This document shows positions 5,663-7,074 of a stretch of DNA of 7,074 nucleotides, piece after piece. The DNA comes from Niveispirillum sp. (GTDB lineage Bacteria > Pseudomonadota > Alphaproteobacteria > Azospirillales > Azospirillaceae). How positions within the stretch are numbered: position 1 is the stretch's first letter; the number at the start of each line of letters is the position of its first letter. The notes beneath the pieces are model-generated. The model had not been told where the DNA came from, did not search any database, and was given only the letters and a program-made list of their open reading frames with translations. The stretch is taken from assembly GCA_016463045.1 (NCBI GenBank), contig JAEMSB010000224.1:1-7074 (forward strand), read 5' to 3'. A program made the translations under genes and the position numbers.

Positions 5663-6304
5663 ATGACGGAGCGGCGGATGCGGCGGGCGATGGCGTGGCG
5701 GATGGTGGGTGGTCTGGCCCTGGCCCTGGTTCTGGCCTCCTGCGGCGGCGGGGATAAATACCGGCCCGGCATCCGCTACAGCGCCGTCAGTCCGCTGGGC
5801 GAACCGCTCAGCGCCCCAACCCGTGATGCCGAGGCCTATCGCGCCACCATGCGCGACTGGTTTGCCCGCACCGACACCAACAAGGACGGCAAGCTGTCGC
5901 TGGCGGAATTCACCGCCGAGGCGGCGCGCGTCTTTCCGCTGTACGATCTGAACCATGATGGTTTCGTCACCTCCTACGAACTGACGCAGTACCGCGTCAG
6001 CCTGCCCACCCATTCGGCCCCCGCCGATAGTGGCCGCCGTCTGCGCCCCGGTCGCATCGACATGACCCCGGACGAGGCGGCGACGGTCCAGAAAGATGGC
6101 CGGGGCCGGCCTGATTACCGCATGGGCATCGATCCCGTCATGTCCGCCGACAGCAATGCCGATTTCCGCGTGACGCCCGATGAACTGATGGCGGAGGCTG
6201 CGCGCCGCCACGCCATCATGGACAAGAATGGCGATGGCGCCGTCTCCCTGTCTGAATTCATGGATCAGGCAGAAGGTCCCATGCGGGCCTGGGCCGTGGA
6301 CTGA
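5663..6304 (+). CDS. EF-hand lipoprotein, 213 aa (relative of the preceding gene)
   Basis: An Arg-rich n-region (MTERRMRRAMAWRM) precedes a hydrophobic core and the lipobox LASC, with lipidated Cys at 27 and Gly at +2. The mature protein carries four EF-hand loops in two pairs: 71-82 (DTNKDGKLSLAE), 95-106 (DLNHDGFVTSYE), 163-174 (DSNADFRVTPDE) and 187-198 (DKNGDGAVSLSE). Loops 1, 2 and 4 are canonical. Loop 3 has the same Phe-for-Gly change at position 6, and the same DFRVT core, as its neighbour, so the two genes probably arose by duplication. The linker between the pairs (about 110-160) is charged, not Gly/Pro-rich. The likely role is Ca2+ binding in the cell envelope, as sensor, buffer or structural protein; no enzyme domain is seen. 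The gap to the upstream gene is 67 bp with no clear terminator, so co-transcription is plausible. Confidence 0.88.
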   Translation: MTERRMRRAMAWRMVGGLALALVLASCGGGDKYRPGIRYSAVSPLGEPLSAPTRDAEAYRATMRDWFARTDTNKDGKLSLAEFTAEAARVFPLYDLNHDGFVTSYELTQYRVSLPTHSAPADSGRRLRPGRIDMTPDEAATVQKDGRGRPDYRMGIDPVMSADSNADFRVTPDELMAEAARRHAIMDKNGDGAVSLSEFMDQAEGPMRAWAVD

Positions 6305-6345
6305 TCCTGCCGCGCCGTTCTACCTCTTAAGCACGCCCAAGCCTT

Positions 6346-6361
6346 TGGCATCACATTTGCT
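6346..6361 (+). promoter_or_regulatory. Sigma-54 (RpoN) -24/-12 promoter of the 84-aa gene
   Basis: The 16 bases TGGCATCACATTTGCT match the sigma-54 consensus TGGCAYR-N4-TTGCW at every defined position except R (here C), and the preceding base is a T, as preferred. The invariant GG (6347-6348) and GC (6359-6360) are exactly 10 bp apart, as required. Transcription would start near 6373, giving a leader of about 24 nt that holds the ribosome binding site and leads straight into ATG 6397. Such promoters need an AAA+ enhancer-binding activator; no activator gene or obvious upstream enhancer repeat is visible in the window. Confidence 0.65.
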
Positions 6362-6385
6362 TTTAAGCTCCCTATCCATTGGCAT

Positions 6386-6391
6386 AGGGGG
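6386..6391 (+). promoter_or_regulatory. Ribosome binding site of the 84-aa gene
   Basis: AGGGGG lies 5 bp before ATG 6397. It is the strongest Shine-Dalgarno in the window and supports this small frame as a real gene. Confidence 0.65.
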
Positions 6392-6396
6392 TTCCC

Positions 6397-6651
6397 ATGA
6401 CCGAGTTCGGCTTGTTTATCGTTCGCCCGCCGCAGGGTGTGGCCACTGTTGCCGCCATCCATCCGTCCCGCGCGGACGATGCCCGTGTCACCCTCAAAAA
6501 GCTGCGCAGCGGCGGCTTCATGATCAAGGCCCTTTCCAAGGCCTCCGTCCCCTCGAACGAGCCGGAAGGCGCGCGCCTGCAATTGCAGGGGCTGGTGAAT
6601 GGCATGTTCGAGCAGGCACCCTACCGCCCCGCCGTCTCCCTGGTCTGGTAG
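6397..6651 (+). CDS. Small protein of unknown family, 84 aa
   Basis: ATG 6397 to TAG 6651 encodes 84 residues with codon use like the neighbouring genes (mostly G or C at third positions). A strong AGGGGG and a sigma-54-type promoter lie directly upstream. The protein is soluble-looking: no signal peptide, membrane helix, Cys or zinc motif. It starts TEFGLFIVRPP. A basic central part (LKKLRSGGFMIKALSKAS) is followed by a probable amphipathic segment (ARLQLQGLVNGMFEQ) and an end in YRPAVSLVW. I do not recognise the family. Sigma-54 control would suggest expression under nitrogen limitation or in motility or another activator-dependent state, but that is inference from the promoter only. It is separated from the EF-hand gene by 92 bp and converges on the LysR-type gene, with 16 bp between the stops. 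Confidence 0.75.
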   Translation: MTEFGLFIVRPPQGVATVAAIHPSRADDARVTLKKLRSGGFMIKALSKASVPSNEPEGARLQLQGLVNGMFEQAPYRPAVSLVW

Positions 6652-6659
6652 GGCGAATG

Positions 6660-6694
6660 GATTTGCATTATGCAATTACTGCATTTTGCAAATC
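6660..6694. repeat. 35-bp nested AT-rich palindrome at the 3' ends of two convergent genes
   Basis: The outer arms GATTTGCA (6660-6667) and TGCAAATC (6687-6694) are perfect complements. Inside them, ATGCA (6670-6674) and TGCAT (6680-6684) are also perfect, separated from the outer arms by a TT on each side and from each other by a 5-base loop. TGCA occurs four times, at 6664, 6671, 6680 and 6687. The structure begins 8 bp after the stop of the 84-aa gene and covers the last eight codons and stop (6668-6670) of the minus-strand LysR-type gene. It could act as a bidirectional hairpin that stops transcription or protects the mRNA 3' ends, or as a protein binding site. It is not a classical GC-rich terminator with a long T-run. 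Confidence 0.7.
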
Positions 6695-7074
6695 GCTTTG
6701 CCATCCCAGCCTTGCATGCGCGATGAAGCGGGACAGGGCAGCCGTCATCACACTGTCGCGGCGGTGGATCAGCTGCGTCGGCGCCACGGCCCATGGGTCC
6801 GGTGCCTCGTGCAGCGACAGCGATGTGCGCAGGGGGGAGCGTTCCACGGCGGCCAGCGGCAGCAGCGAGATGCCGATGCCGGCGGCCACCCCGCCGATAA
6901 TGCCTTCCAGGGTGCCGAACTCCTGCATCTTTGTCCGGCCCAGACCCATGCCCGCCAGCAGGCTTTCCAGCCGCTCGCGATAGGCGCAGCCGCGCCGGAA
7001 GCACAGGGCGGACAGGCTGGCCCGCGTCTGCAGCGCTGCCCAGTCGGCGCCGGCCGCCGTCACCACCACCATCT
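6668..7074 (-). CDS. LysR-family transcriptional regulator, C-terminal fragment, 5' end outside window
   Basis: The frame enters from the right edge and ends at TAA (6670-6668 on the minus strand), giving about 135 visible residues. They belong to the C-terminal effector-binding half of a LysR-type regulator. CFRRGCAYRERLESLLAGMG is the beta-strand/helix segment typical of this subdomain, and FGTLEGIIGGVAAGIGISLLP is the strongly conserved hinge segment ending in GI(S/T)LLP. HRRDSVMTAALSRFIAHAR is the usual last helix. The N-terminal helix-turn-helix lies beyond the window, so the target genes and effector cannot be told. LysR regulators often control a divergent neighbour, which would also be beyond 7074. 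The final residues (DLQNAVIA) are encoded within the palindrome 6660-6694. Confidence 0.9.
   Translation of the reverse strand, partial: MVVVTAAGADWAALQTRASLSALCFRRGCAYRERLESLLAGMGLGRTKMQEFGTLEGIIGGVAAGIGISLLPLAAVERSPLRTSLSLHEAPDPWAVAPTQLIHRRDSVMTAALSRFIAHARLGWQSDLQNAVIA

Noticed and set aside
6228..6983. 251-aa plus-strand frame spanning the end of the second EF-hand gene, the 84-aa gene and the LysR-type gene
   Set aside because: It overlaps three better-supported genes in other frames, shows no domain and has no ribosome binding site.

Overview
The window looks like chromosomal DNA of a GC-rich alphaproteobacterium, roughly two-thirds G+C. The style of the epimerase (RGECVPYARYGES segment), of the pentapeptide-repeat proteins (HEEWV...G linker) and of the LysR-type regulator fits the Rhodospirillales/Azospirillaceae. 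This is inference from protein style, not a database match. No RNA gene, insertion sequence, phage gene, CRISPR array or origin was seen.

Layout, left to right. (1) 1-268, plus strand: the C-terminal end of an ASPIC/UnbV-domain (CRTAC1-like) protein, cut by the window edge. (2) 246-1082, minus strand: an uncharacterised polytopic membrane protein whose 3' end overlaps gene 1 by 23 bp. (3) 1083-1245: a divergent intergenic region with two small inverted repeats. (4) 1246-2250, plus: an enolase-superfamily dipeptide epimerase / N-acetyl-D-Glu racemase (DgcA-like) with a full set of catalytic residues. (5) 2378-3508 and 3640-4794, plus: two tandem paralogous pentapeptide-repeat proteins. Their upstream regions share a short element 53-54 bp before each preferred ATG. 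(6) 4852-5595 and 5663-6304, plus: two EF-hand lipoproteins with the same 2+2 EF-hand arrangement and the same unusual third loop. (7) 6397-6651, plus: an 84-aa protein of unknown family with a near-consensus sigma-54 (-24/-12) promoter and a strong ribosome binding site. (8) 6668-7074, minus: the C-terminal part of a LysR-type regulator. Its last codons lie in a 35-bp nested AT-rich palindrome.

The most distinctive part is 2.3-6.3 kb: two side-by-side duplicated gene pairs, cytosolic-type pentapeptide-repeat proteins followed by exported Ca2+-binding-type lipoproteins, all on one strand. No function can be assigned to this pairing from sequence alone. The second most distinctive part is the sigma-54-driven small gene ending next to the palindrome. 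No gene-free stretch exceeds about 165 bp.
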